This document shows positions 1 through 5,880 of a stretch of 8,418 nt of DNA, piece by piece. The notes under the pieces were generated by a model that was not told the origin of the DNA, searched no databases, and saw only the letters and a list, made by a program, of their open reading frames with translations. Position 1 is the stretch's first letter. Each line of letters starts with the position of its first letter. Source of the stretch: JAJYZP01 sp049964535 (lineage in GTDB: Bacteria; Actinomycetota; Acidimicrobiia; Acidimicrobiales; Acidimicrobiaceae); the NCBI GenBank assembly GCA_049964535.1, contig JBMFXG010000120.1:1-8418 (forward strand), written 5' to 3'. The position numbers were made by a program, and so were the translations under genes.

Positions 1-786
1 ACGGATGAGATGCGAAGTGCTATCACTGAGATTGCTTCGTCCGCATCGCAGGCTGCAAAGGTTGCATCCTCTGCAGTTGAGGTCGCGCAGTCGGCATCGG
101 AGACCGTGCTACGACTTGGGAATTCTTCGCAAGAGGTCGGTGAGGTCGTCAAGACGATCAACGGTATCGCTGAGCAGACCAATCTTCTCGCTTTGAACGC
201 CGCCATTGAGGCAGCACGAGCGGGAGATGCCGGTCGCGGGTTTGCGGTGGTGGCATCGGAGGTGAAGGATCTGGCGAAGGATACCGCTGATGCGACAGAG
301 GATATCGCTCGGAAGATGGAGGTCATTCAAGGCGATACCAGCGCAGTGGTCGCTGCGATCGGCCAGATTGCTGACATTATCGCGACCATTAACGATCTTC
401 AGTCTTCGATAGCAACCGCGGTGGAGGAGCAGTCGGTCACGACCAACGAGATCGGGAGGATCGCCTCTGAAACCGCTCAAGACGCTGCAGATGCTGCCCG
501 TCACATTCGAGCGGTCGTTGAGTCAGCAGGCTCTTCACGACAGGCCGTTCATACCACGCACGACGTGACGAAGGCACTTGGAGATATGGCGGACAGACTC
601 TCTGACCTCGTTCGTCAGTTTGGCGGCAGATCGGCCTCATTGTCGGGTGGTGGAGCTAGCTCGGCGTCTTCTCCTGGGGGCGGACTGGCTGCGAACGGAA
701 GCCCGACACGTTCAGCTCACGATCGGAAGCCTCGCTCTCGATTTGGCGTCGATGCCGAGAAAACGGCTTCAGGCGCTTCAGCGTGA
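1..786 (+). CDS. Methyl-accepting chemotaxis protein, C-terminal part (5' end outside window)
   Basis: This is the cytoplasmic signalling half of a chemoreceptor, which would pass ligand or redox signals to CheA through CheW. The reading frame is open from base 1, so the sensor, membrane and HAMP parts lie upstream of the window. Counting codons from base 1, the hairpin tip is at about residues 56-92 and contains the near-invariant EQTNLLALNAAIEAARAG followed by GRGFAVVASEVKDLA, the CheA/CheW contact region. Long heptad-like helices rich in Ala, Ser, Glu and Val flank it on both sides, as in the antiparallel coiled coil of the family. A second segment, EEQSVTTNEI, belongs to the descending helix. 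After the conserved final helix (LSDLVRQF) there is a tail of roughly 55 residues rich in Gly, Ser and Ala. No NWETF-type CheR/CheB tether is seen at the end. The identification is very secure; the ligand cannot be inferred. Confidence 0.97.
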   Translation, partial: TDEMRSAITEIASSASQAAKVASSAVEVAQSASETVLRLGNSSQEVGEVVKTINGIAEQTNLLALNAAIEAARAGDAGRGFAVVASEVKDLAKDTADATEDIARKMEVIQGDTSAVVAAIGQIADIIATINDLQSSIATAVEEQSVTTNEIGRIASETAQDAADAARHIRAVVESAGSSRQAVHTTHDVTKALGDMADRLSDLVRQFGGRSASLSGGGASSASSPGGGLAANGSPTRSAHDRKPRSRFGVDAEKTASGASA

Positions 787-815
787 CCTTGAGCTGAGCT
801 TCCCGATTCCTCGTG

Positions 816-1649
816 TTAGGCCGAACCTGGTAGGTCTTGAGAGAGTTGCTCGGCATATCGAGCCATAGAGGCGATCCACCTCTCTGGGTCTTGAGACTTT
901 CGAATGATGTAGTCGTGAACTTCAGGATGAGGGAGGACGAGAAATCGCTCCTCCCTCATGGCGATGATGGATAGCTCTGCAACCTCGTCTGGTTCTCGAA
1001 TATCACCGAACGTCGTGACCGATCGCTGTGCTAGCTGTGACGAGTCGTCCTGGATGTCTCCGACAGGGAAGAGCATCGGAGTGCGGACGCCTTGGGGGCA
1101 CAGGCATGAAACTCGAATTCCTCGTGAGCGGTAGGTGATCGCGAGCCATTCTGCAAATCCCACGACTGCATGTTTCGTAACGCTGTACGGGGCTGCGCCG
1201 AGGTTCGTGAGGAGCCCAGCTGCGGATGCCGTAGAGAGAAAGTATCCCGAGCCCTGCTCGAGCATGCTCGGTAAGAGCGTCGAAGCGGCGGTGACGTGAG
1301 CTAACACGTTGACCCTCCAGCTCTCCTCCCAGTCCTGGTTGCTCGCGTCTAGACCTCCGCCACGAGCCACCCCGGCGTTTGAGCACATGATATCGATGTG
1401 GCCGAGTTCTCGTAGAAGAGCAAGGAGAGTCTCTCGCCATAGCCGTTGATCTCCAACGTCGCACTGTTGCGCAATGACCTTCGCCTGGAGTTGTGTCTCG
1501 AGGCGAGAGAGACTCTCTTGGAGCATGTGAGCGTTACGATCTACGACGACGACCGTACTGACTTCAGCCGCAAGCAGTGCCCTAACCAGTGCTCGTCCGA
1601 TTCCTGATGCACCGCCGGTAACAATGGCCGTCTTGTTTCTTGGATCCAC
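816..1649 (-). CDS. Short-chain dehydrogenase/reductase (SDR), classical type
   Basis: This 277-residue protein is a probable NAD(P)-dependent oxidoreductase of the classical SDR family. The glycine-rich cofactor motif TGGASGIG is at residues 11-18. Asp37 follows the second strand (VVVVDRN), which in this family usually means NAD(H) preference. CDV at 63-65 contacts the adenine in relatives, and SNAG at 90-93 replaces the usual NNAG. The catalytic tetrad is complete: Asn114, Ser142, Tyr155 and Lys159 (YSVTK). PQGVRTPM at 185-192 is a variant of the PG motif after strand 6. The start is GTG at 1649; an in-frame TAG lies only nine bases before it and no other start codon comes between. No Shine-Dalgarno sequence is visible, which fits a leaderless message. 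It converges on the chemoreceptor gene with 29 bp between stop codons and lies 60 bp downstream of the DsbA-like gene. The substrate is unknown. Confidence 0.93.
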   Translation of the reverse strand: MDPRNKTAIVTGGASGIGRALVRALLAAEVSTVVVVDRNAHMLQESLSRLETQLQAKVIAQQCDVGDQRLWRETLLALLRELGHIDIMCSNAGVARGGGLDASNQDWEESWRVNVLAHVTAASTLLPSMLEQGSGYFLSTASAAGLLTNLGAAPYSVTKHAVVGFAEWLAITYRSRGIRVSCLCPQGVRTPMLFPVGDIQDDSSQLAQRSVTTFGDIREPDEVAELSIIAMREERFLVLPHPEVHDYIIRKSQDPERWIASMARYAEQLSQDLPGSA

Positions 1650-1684
1650 GACCGTACTCTAAGTCATGAAGGGCCGTGATGCAA
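1650..1684 (-). promoter_or_regulatory. Candidate leaderless promoter for the SDR gene
   Basis: Read on the minus strand, TTGCAT (1679-1684) is followed by a 17-bp spacer and then TAGAGT (1656-1661). Six bases later comes the GTG start. The -10-like box matches TATAAT at four of six positions; the -35-like box is weaker. This spacing would put transcription initiation at or next to the GTG, so the message would have no leader, which agrees with the absent ribosome binding site. Leaderless mRNAs are common in actinobacteria. This is inferred from pattern only. Confidence 0.35.
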
Positions 1685-1709
1685 GACGGCTGACGCCTGC
1701 CGACCAAGC

Positions 1710-2309
1710 CTAGCGGGGTATGGTCGTCTGCTTGATCTCGTTGAACTCGGGGTGCTGTCCCATGACGTTCAACAGCGAGGTGATAAGGTCGATGGAGTGC
1801 TGAGGGTCGCCAGTTGGTCGAGTCATCACTCGAACAAAGGTGGCTGTCTCGCCGATGATGAAGGTTGGGACGCCGAAGACGGCTAGGCGCTCCACGCTAT
1901 CGGTGTGTCGCTCTCGATACTCTGCAAGGATATCGCCCTGCTCGATTGCCTTGTAGACGAGCTCTGCGTTGATTTGATGCTCTCCCAATACTTTTGCAAT
2001 CACGTTCCAGTCCGAGATATCTTGTGCCAGATCGTGGCGGGCCCGAAACATCGCTCGATGGAAATCGAGGAACGCTTCGGGGAGTTGGTGATGGACGGTG
2101 AGGCCGGCCGCCACTGCCAAGAGTTCGTTCTCCTTGGACGGATCGTCCCATACCGAAAGGCCCCCCTCCTCAACGTGGACTTGTCCAAGAGAGAAGGGAA
2201 CAAAGTCGACCTTCCAGGGCGCACCGCCTTGAAGGGCGGTGACGAGATGCTCATGCATATTGCGGGCGAATGGACATCGATAATCCCAGTTGATAGCGAA
2301 AGAAGTCAT
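1710..2309 (-). CDS. DsbA-family (thioredoxin-fold) protein with a single active-site cysteine
   Basis: This protein of 199 residues has the DsbA fold: a thioredoxin half carrying an inserted helical domain. The N-terminal strand leads into DYRCPFARN, so the active site is C-P-F-A at residues 12-15 with only the first cysteine of the usual CxxC. VFGVPTFIIG near residue 155 supplies the cis-proline loop typical of the fold. The middle region (FLDFHRAMFRARHDLAQDI) is the helical insertion. No signal peptide is present, so it should be cytoplasmic. Relatives include FrnE-like proteins and mycothiol-dependent nitroreductases, which normally have CPWC; a one-cysteine site points to a thiol-conjugate or S-transferase-like role rather than disulfide formation. 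I chose ATG at 2309 because a GGAA element precedes it by about six bases and the fold begins at once. An in-frame GTG at 2348 would add 13 unconserved-looking residues. It lies 120 bp after the Nudix gene. Confidence 0.85.
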   Translation of the reverse strand: MTSFAINWDYRCPFARNMHEHLVTALQGGAPWKVDFVPFSLGQVHVEEGGLSVWDDPSKENELLAVAAGLTVHHQLPEAFLDFHRAMFRARHDLAQDISDWNVIAKVLGEHQINAELVYKAIEQGDILAEYRERHTDSVERLAVFGVPTFIIGETATFVRVMTRPTGDPQHSIDLITSLLNVMGQHPEFNEIKQTTIPR

Positions 2310-2429
2310 AGCTTTTCCAACGCAAAGTTGTGGACTACATTCCATCACGTCGTACTCTTGCCTCTTCGTGTGAGGTCGAGCGTATCTCGCTTCGGATCTA
2401 CGAGCTCTCTTCTTTCAGCGACACCCGGG

Positions 2430-2873
2430 CTAGGAGGAGGCGTTCTCCGCTCTCGTCAGTATCTCGGCGTCGTGAGGGTAGCTGACAAACTTCTTTGCTT
2501 CGGCGAACCCCATCCAAACCAGCTCGCTGATCTCTTCGTTCGGCACGAAGATGGCGTCCTCAACGATCTCCATCGTCCAGTAGTGAACGAGCTTGCGAAA
2601 TGGAGGCCGCTCGATCTCGTAACGCGTTGAGCCTAGGTGCTGTAGCTCGCGACATCGAAGTCCGGTCTCTTCGTAGACCTCACGGAGGGCCGCCTCGAGG
2701 AAGTTCTCTCCTGGATCGAGCTTGCCTTTCGGCAGTGACCAATCGTTGTGGTGGGGACGAAATACGAGACAGACCTCTTCGAGCTCGGATTTCGTACGAA
2801 TGATGACCCCTCCAGCAGCTCGTTCGCTACCTGGGTCATCGTCCAAGAGGTCGGGTTGTGGCGCGTCTGTCAT
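2430..2873 (-). CDS. Nudix hydrolase (MutT / Ap4A-hydrolase type)
   Basis: This 147-residue protein is a single Nudix domain, a metal-dependent hydrolase of a nucleoside diphosphate linked to another group. The Nudix signature is perfect at residues 50-72: Gly50, five residues, Glu56, seven residues, then REVYEETGL. Glu65, Glu68 and Glu69 are the expected metal ligands. WSLPKGKLDPGE just before and at the start of the box is typical of MutT1/diadenosine-polyphosphate hydrolase-like members. The first 18 residues are acidic and probably disordered. Mycobacterial MutT1 carries an extra C-terminal phosphoglycerate-mutase-like domain, which is absent here. Likely substrates are oxidised dNTPs or dinucleoside polyphosphates, but the family is too broad to choose. 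The start ATG at 2873 has AGGA seven bases upstream. It sits 39 bp after the PAP2 gene and is probably co-transcribed with it. Confidence 0.93.
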   Translation of the reverse strand: MTDAPQPDLLDDDPGSERAAGGVIIRTKSELEEVCLVFRPHHNDWSLPKGKLDPGENFLEAALREVYEETGLRCRELQHLGSTRYEIERPPFRKLVHYWTMEIVEDAIFVPNEEISELVWMGFAEAKKFVSYPHDAEILTRAENASS

Positions 2874-2912
2874 GATTGCATCCTATCGGTGAGTCGCCGC
2901 CGTTGTGGGGCC

Positions 2913-3479
2913 TCAGAGTGGGAAGAGGCGTTTCACGATCTGAGCGTAGAGGAATCCTATCACAATGCCTCCAGCAACGTCGGATGCGTGGTGAATACGA
3001 ACATGAATTCGAGACAGTGCGACGAGCGCTGCGAGGACGATCACGATTCGGTCGGCCTTTTTTCCCGTAGAGAGCAGCACGGCTGCACAGGTTGCCGCCG
3101 TTGCGTGTCCAGACGGAAAGCTCGACGTGAGCGGCTGACGTAGCGGTAGGGGCCTTTCTACGACTTGGACTGGACGCTCCCGTTGAAAAAGAGTTTTTAC
3201 GACGATGTTGACGAGACCCGATTCGACGAGAAGGGCGATGAGTGCGCGTTGTCCTCGTTGGCTCTTCTTATGTGTGATGGCCTGACCGCAAGCGAGGATA
3301 AGCCAGACAGTGGAGTGATCAGCAAGTGCGGAGGCCGAGTAGAAGACGTGATTTAGGGGTCTACTTCTACGAAGAGGCTCGAAGAGTCGATCAACGAGTT
3401 CGTCGAACCTATCGATGACACTCTGGTCCCGGTCCCGGTCCCGGTCCTGGTCCTGTAAGTGGGTCGCTTCGATGCTCAT
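2913..3479 (-). CDS. PAP2-family membrane phosphatase
   Basis: This 188-residue protein has the complete three-part PAP2 signature, so it probably removes phosphate from a lipid phosphate such as phosphatidate or a polyprenyl pyrophosphate at the membrane. Motif 1 is KTLFQRERP (residues 95-103), motif 2 is PSGH (122-125) and motif 3 is SRIHVRIHHASD (156-167). His125, His163 and Asp167 are the catalytic residues. Hydrophobic stretches at about 45-68, 79-98, 125-137, 143-156 and 166-184 suggest four to six membrane segments, short of a textbook six. The N-terminus is hydrophilic and contains a run of Asp alternating with Arg or Gln at residues 9-19, encoded by a hexanucleotide tandem repeat. 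The ATG overlaps the stop of the RecB-like gene as ATGA, implying translational coupling. GAGAG lies about eight bases upstream. Polyprenyl-pyrophosphate recycling is one plausible role, not proven. Confidence 0.92.
   Translation of the reverse strand: MSIEATHLQDQDRDRDRDQSVIDRFDELVDRLFEPLRRSRPLNHVFYSASALADHSTVWLILACGQAITHKKSQRGQRALIALLVESGLVNIVVKTLFQRERPVQVVERPLPLRQPLTSSFPSGHATAATCAAVLLSTGKKADRIVIVLAALVALSRIHVRIHHASDVAGGIVIGFLYAQIVKRLFPL
3425..3454. repeat. Five-copy hexanucleotide tandem repeat inside the PAP2 gene
   Basis: Five consecutive GGTCCY units (three GGTCCC, then two GGTCCT, plus strand) lie within the first 20 codons of the PAP2 gene. On the coding strand they give alternating Asp-Gln and Asp-Arg dipeptides. 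Because the unit is six bases, gain or loss of copies keeps the reading frame. This is read directly from the sequence. Confidence 0.95.
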
Positions 3480-4318
3480 ACGTTGGGCTCTCGATACTCG
3501 TTGAACGATTGGGCACGTTCACCGCTCGCTGTCTCGGTGAGTGAGCCGCGTTGTGCCGGACACAGTGTCTGATAGCTGCAGTAGGAGCAGAGTTTGGACG
3601 GCCTGGGGCGGAAGTCATCTTGGTCACAAGCGTGTTCTACGGCTCTCCAAATGGCGCTGGTCTTCGTTTGAAGGGATCGAATCGATGCCTCCGTTGGATG
3701 TGCGACAATGGTCAAGGCATCTTTGAGGTAGATCAGCTGGACTGACGAGGGTCTCTTCTTGAGAACTGCCTCGCAGAGGAGCGCATAGAAGTGCACACCG
3801 ATTAATTTTTCGTGCTCTTTGAGCTCGGACGGGATGCGCCCAGTTTTGTAGTCAGTGACCGTGAGAGAGCCATCGCTATTGAGGTCGAGTCGGTCGATAA
3901 CCCCACGTAAGACGATATCTTGATGCACAGTCTCCATCATGATCTCAGTACCAAGGACTTGGACTTCATTAGGGTTTTCGACTCGGAAGTCGTTGTCGAC
4001 CATCTTCCAGCTTGACGACCGTAAGGTCGAGAGGTCTCTTTCCGAAAGACCTCCTAGGAGATCGAGAAACTCGTTTCGGGAGATAAAGTCACTCCAGACC
4101 TCGTCGAAAATGGCCTGCGCCTGTGCTTTGGTGCGTTGCCCTTGTGGTACTTCGTAGTAGAACCGATCCAAGACCCGATGGGCTAGGCTTCCGCGTAGGG
4201 TCCAGATATTTGTAGGTTGAGGTATCTTGTCGATGACGGAGAGCCGAAATGCAAAGGCGCACTCGCGAAAGGACGTGACCTTCGATGGGGTCAGCGATGC
4301 GGGCTTCGGCAAGGACAT
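3476..4318 (-). CDS. RecB-family exonuclease (PD-(D/E)XK nuclease with Fe-S cysteines)
   Basis: This stand-alone nuclease of 280 residues corresponds to the PDDEXK_1 domain found in RecB, AddB and Cas4-like proteins; actinobacteria commonly carry a single-domain version of about this length. LTPSKVTSFRECAFAFR at the N-terminus holds Cys20. GSLAHRVLD (43-51) supplies the conserved active-site-region His47. GVIDRLD (Asp142) and DYKTG (Asp156, Lys158) form the metal-binding nuclease centre. Near the C-terminus LCSYCSYQTLC gives Cys244, Cys247 and Cys253. Together with Cys20 these make the four-cysteine iron-sulfur set of AddB and Cas4. The motif after DYK that usually holds a conserved Gln has His176 here (IGVHFYALL). 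It is the first gene of a minus-strand group and overlaps the PAP2 start by four bases. The ATG at 4318 has no clear ribosome binding site. DNA repair is the likeliest role; no cas genes are nearby. Confidence 0.92.
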   Translation of the reverse strand: MSLPKPASLTPSKVTSFRECAFAFRLSVIDKIPQPTNIWTLRGSLAHRVLDRFYYEVPQGQRTKAQAQAIFDEVWSDFISRNEFLDLLGGLSERDLSTLRSSSWKMVDNDFRVENPNEVQVLGTEIMMETVHQDIVLRGVIDRLDLNSDGSLTVTDYKTGRIPSELKEHEKLIGVHFYALLCEAVLKKRPSSVQLIYLKDALTIVAHPTEASIRSLQTKTSAIWRAVEHACDQDDFRPRPSKLCSYCSYQTLCPAQRGSLTETASGERAQSFNEYREPNV

Positions 4319-4343
4319 GAGGCCAGCTTATGCGCAAAACGGC

Positions 4344-4349
4344 TGTATA
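4344..4349 (-). promoter_or_regulatory. Candidate -10 box for the RecB-like/PAP2/Nudix unit
   Basis: The minus strand reads TATACA at this position, 25 bp before the RecB-like ATG. It matches TATAAT at four of six positions plus a purine-rich start region beyond. No good -35 lies at 17 bp; that position falls inside the palindrome at 4361-4382. TCGACA, close to TTGACA, is present but only 14 bp away, which is too short for a standard promoter. Confidence 0.3.
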
Positions 4350-4360
4350 GAGCCCATGGA

Positions 4361-4382
4361 GTGTGTCGAGCTGTCGACTCAC
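4361..4382. promoter_or_regulatory. 22-bp imperfect palindrome, candidate operator
   Basis: Two 9-bp arms, GTGTGTCGA and TCGACTCAC, flank a 4-bp centre GCTG; eight of the nine arm positions are complementary. The element sits between the end of the hydrolase gene and the start of the RecB-like gene, just upstream of the TATACA box, where a repressor would cover the -35 region. No T-run follows it on either strand, so an intrinsic terminator is unlikely. It does not match the mycobacterial SOS box (TCGAAC-N4-GTTCGA), although both share TCGA half-sites. Confidence 0.45.
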
Positions 4383-4423
4383 ATGCCTGTAAAAAACTGA
4401 TCCGTAGAGGCGCAACCTGGTCG

Positions 4424-5278
4424 TTAGGGCGAGCTTGCGATCCAGTTCGAGAGGTGTTGCGCCATCGTTCTTGGGTCATTCATGGGGGCGAAGTGTCCGA
4501 GGTCTGTGACGACCTCCAGGTTACCGTGAGGGAGTTGAGCTGCGACGCGTCGGAAGTGATCGGCGTCAAAGACCTCTGTCTGGGATCCATAAGCAATCGT
4601 GGCTCGATGGGGCCACGATGCAAGCTTCGCGTAGGTGTGATGTGCCGCTCCGTTGGCATAGATAGCCGATTCGATCTCTCGCGGGCAGTTCAGGGTAATG
4701 CCGTTGTCGTCTTCGTGAAATGCGCTGGAGACGTAGTCGGCAAGGCAAGTGGCATCAAAATGTGATAGCGGAGGTCGGCCGGAGTAGTGGGCGATGGCGC
4801 TCGCTACGCTTGGGAAGCTCCTCCGTCGCCTGGCTGCACCGAGTGAGAGCGGATTGGGAGTGTTGGGCGGCTGTAGCGATTCTGGGGTGGAGACGATGGG
4901 TTCGAAGAGATAACAAGACTCGACAAAGGGTTGTGTCGATGTGCCGGCAATGAGTAGTGCCGCGGCGCCACAGGAGTGTCCAAATGCGAAACTCGTGGTG
5001 ATTCCGAGATCGGCGAGTGTGCCGATGGCACTGAGTACATCGTCGCCAAAGTACTCCCACTCGAGTTCCTGAGATACTGGCAATCCCGAACTTCCATGCG
5101 CGCGGAGATCGAGCCCGATAACTTGCAGGTCTGGCGGCAGTGAAAGTGAACGTACCATCTCGAGATAGGTCTTGGAGGTGAAACCCGTGGCATGGACGAT
5201 TAAGAGCGCTCGGTCTCCGTGGCCACGAAGTCGATGAAGTGCAAGTCGGGTCCCATCGCGGGATCGCGTTTGATACAT
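4424..5278 (-). CDS. Alpha/beta-fold hydrolase
   Basis: This 284-residue protein is a serine hydrolase of the alpha/beta fold, probably acting on an ester, lactone, epoxide-like or C-C substrate. VHATGF (28-33) holds the oxyanion-hole turn, with HATG where many relatives have HG-G. DLRAHGSS (57-64) is the usual loop after strand 4. The nucleophile elbow is GHSCG (100-104) with Ser102. GSQTEVFD (231-238) carries the probable acid, Glu235 or Asp238, and LGHFAPMNDP (260-269) carries the catalytic His262. The region at about 130-205 would be the cap domain. No signal peptide is present. The ATG at 5278 follows an in-frame TAA by six bases, so it is the most upstream start possible, and it lacks a ribosome binding site. 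The gene is divergent from the NTF2-like gene. The substrate cannot be named. Confidence 0.92.
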   Translation of the reverse strand: MYQTRSRDGTRLALHRLRGHGDRALLIVHATGFTSKTYLEMVRSLSLPPDLQVIGLDLRAHGSSGLPVSQELEWEYFGDDVLSAIGTLADLGITTSFAFGHSCGAAALLIAGTSTQPFVESCYLFEPIVSTPESLQPPNTPNPLSLGAARRRRSFPSVASAIAHYSGRPPLSHFDATCLADYVSSAFHEDDNGITLNCPREIESAIYANGAAHHTYAKLASWPHRATIAYGSQTEVFDADHFRRVAAQLPHGNLEVVTDLGHFAPMNDPRTMAQHLSNWIASSP

Positions 5279-5281
5279 TGG

Positions 5282-5291
5282 ACATTAATGT
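5282..5291. promoter_or_regulatory. 10-bp perfect palindrome at the hydrolase start
   Basis: ACATTAATGT is a perfect palindrome that ends three bases before the hydrolase ATG. The minus-strand TACATT, a possible -10 box placed about eight bases before the start codon, overlaps it. A repressor binding here would block initiation. A 10-bp palindrome could also occur by chance. Confidence 0.35.
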
Positions 5292-5298
5292 AGACACT

Positions 5299-5324
5299 CA
5301 GCAGTTCGAGGGTGTTCACTGCTG
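5299..5324. promoter_or_regulatory. Inverted repeat 7-12-7 between the divergent genes
   Basis: CAGCAGT (5299-5305) and ACTGCTG (5318-5324) are perfectly complementary arms separated by 12 bp. The flanking CTC and GAG could extend the pairing if one base bulges. It lies 20 bp upstream of the hydrolase start, around the place of a -35 element, and about 100 bp upstream of the NTF2-like start. There is no T-run, so an operator is favoured over a terminator. Confidence 0.4.
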
Positions 5325-5426
5325 GAGTACGGTCGCAAGGGTGCTCATGCGGCTACCGGCGATTTGGTTTTCGCTGGCTGCTTCCCCTTCGAGTTCGTGT
5401 CGATTCCGATCTATATGAGGCGAGGT

Positions 5427-5822
5427 ATGGTGGACCCACGAGACGATGTCTCTGAGGCTAATCGGCGATACTATCGCGCATTTGAGGCACGAAGTGTAGT
5501 CGAGATGGCCGATATTTGGTGGCGAGACGATAGGGCGTACTGTGTTCACCCTGGATGGCCAGTGCTTCGAGGGTATAAAGAGATCGTTAACTCGTACGAG
5601 ATGATTTTCCGCTCACAGGAGCCGCTGAACTTCTTTCTCAGTGAGCAAGACGCTATCGTGGAGTCTGGGGTAGCGTGGCTGACGCTCTCGGAGAACTTGA
5701 TTACACCTAACGGTACTCCATTGGCAGTTGCTGTCACCAATATTTTCTGTTTTGATCGTCGGCGTGGCTGGTTGCTCTCTGGGCATCATGGATCGCAGAT
5801 CGTGATCGGACTTCCGACCTAG
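5427..5822 (+). CDS. NTF2/SnoaL-like small protein
   Basis: This protein of 131 residues belongs to the NTF2-like (SnoaL/ketosteroid-isomerase-like) superfamily, which forms a cone-shaped pocket for small hydrophobic ligands. The N-terminal helix EANRRYYRAFEARSVVEMADIW (about 10-31) is followed by CVHPGWPVLRGYKEI (39-53), a hallmark of an actinobacterial and plant subgroup annotated as nuclear transport factor 2 family protein. Four predicted strands follow (IVESGVAWLTLSEN, LAVAVTNIFCF, GWLLSGHHGSQIVI), ending in the subgroup's HHxS motif. I chose ATG at 5427 because GAGG six bases upstream is a good ribosome binding site; a longer frame from 5364 adds 21 hydrophobic residues foreign to the family. 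It is divergent from the hydrolase and 58 bp upstream of malQ. Whether it is an enzyme or a binding protein cannot be told. Confidence 0.85.
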   Translation: MVDPRDDVSEANRRYYRAFEARSVVEMADIWWRDDRAYCVHPGWPVLRGYKEIVNSYEMIFRSQEPLNFFLSEQDAIVESGVAWLTLSENLITPNGTPLAVAVTNIFCFDRRRGWLLSGHHGSQIVIGLPT

Positions 5823-5880
5823 CTAAGTGCGGAGCAATGATCTCCGGCCTGTCTCTGAGAATTAAATTAAAGGAAAAGCG

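Noticed and set aside
2310..2429. A promoter or terminator between the Nudix and DsbA-like genes
   Set aside because: Only four-base stems and no paired -35/-10 boxes were visible in these 120 bp, so nothing can be supported.
1905..2630. Plus-strand open frame of 241 codons across the DsbA-like and Nudix genes
   Set aside because: It spans two recognisable minus-strand genes and their gap and shows no family motif; it is a shadow frame.
3476..4318. Cas4 adaptation nuclease of a CRISPR system
   Set aside because: The cysteines and nuclease motif resemble Cas4, but no repeats with spacers or other cas genes are present, and stand-alone RecB-like proteins of this length are common in actinobacteria.
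4390..4395. Run of six A (T on the minus strand) downstream of the hydrolase stop, as a terminator tail
   Set aside because: On the minus strand the bases just before the T-run do not form a stable stem, so an intrinsic terminator is not supported.
5364..5426. Longer start for the NTF2-like gene, adding 21 residues
   Set aside because: The extra residues look hydrophobic and unlike the family, and the later ATG at 5427 has a well-spaced GAGG.
5830..5846. Hairpin CGGAG-N7-CTCCG between the NTF2-like gene and malQ
   Set aside because: The stem is only five base pairs and no T-run follows on either strand, so I do not call it a terminator. It may be chance.
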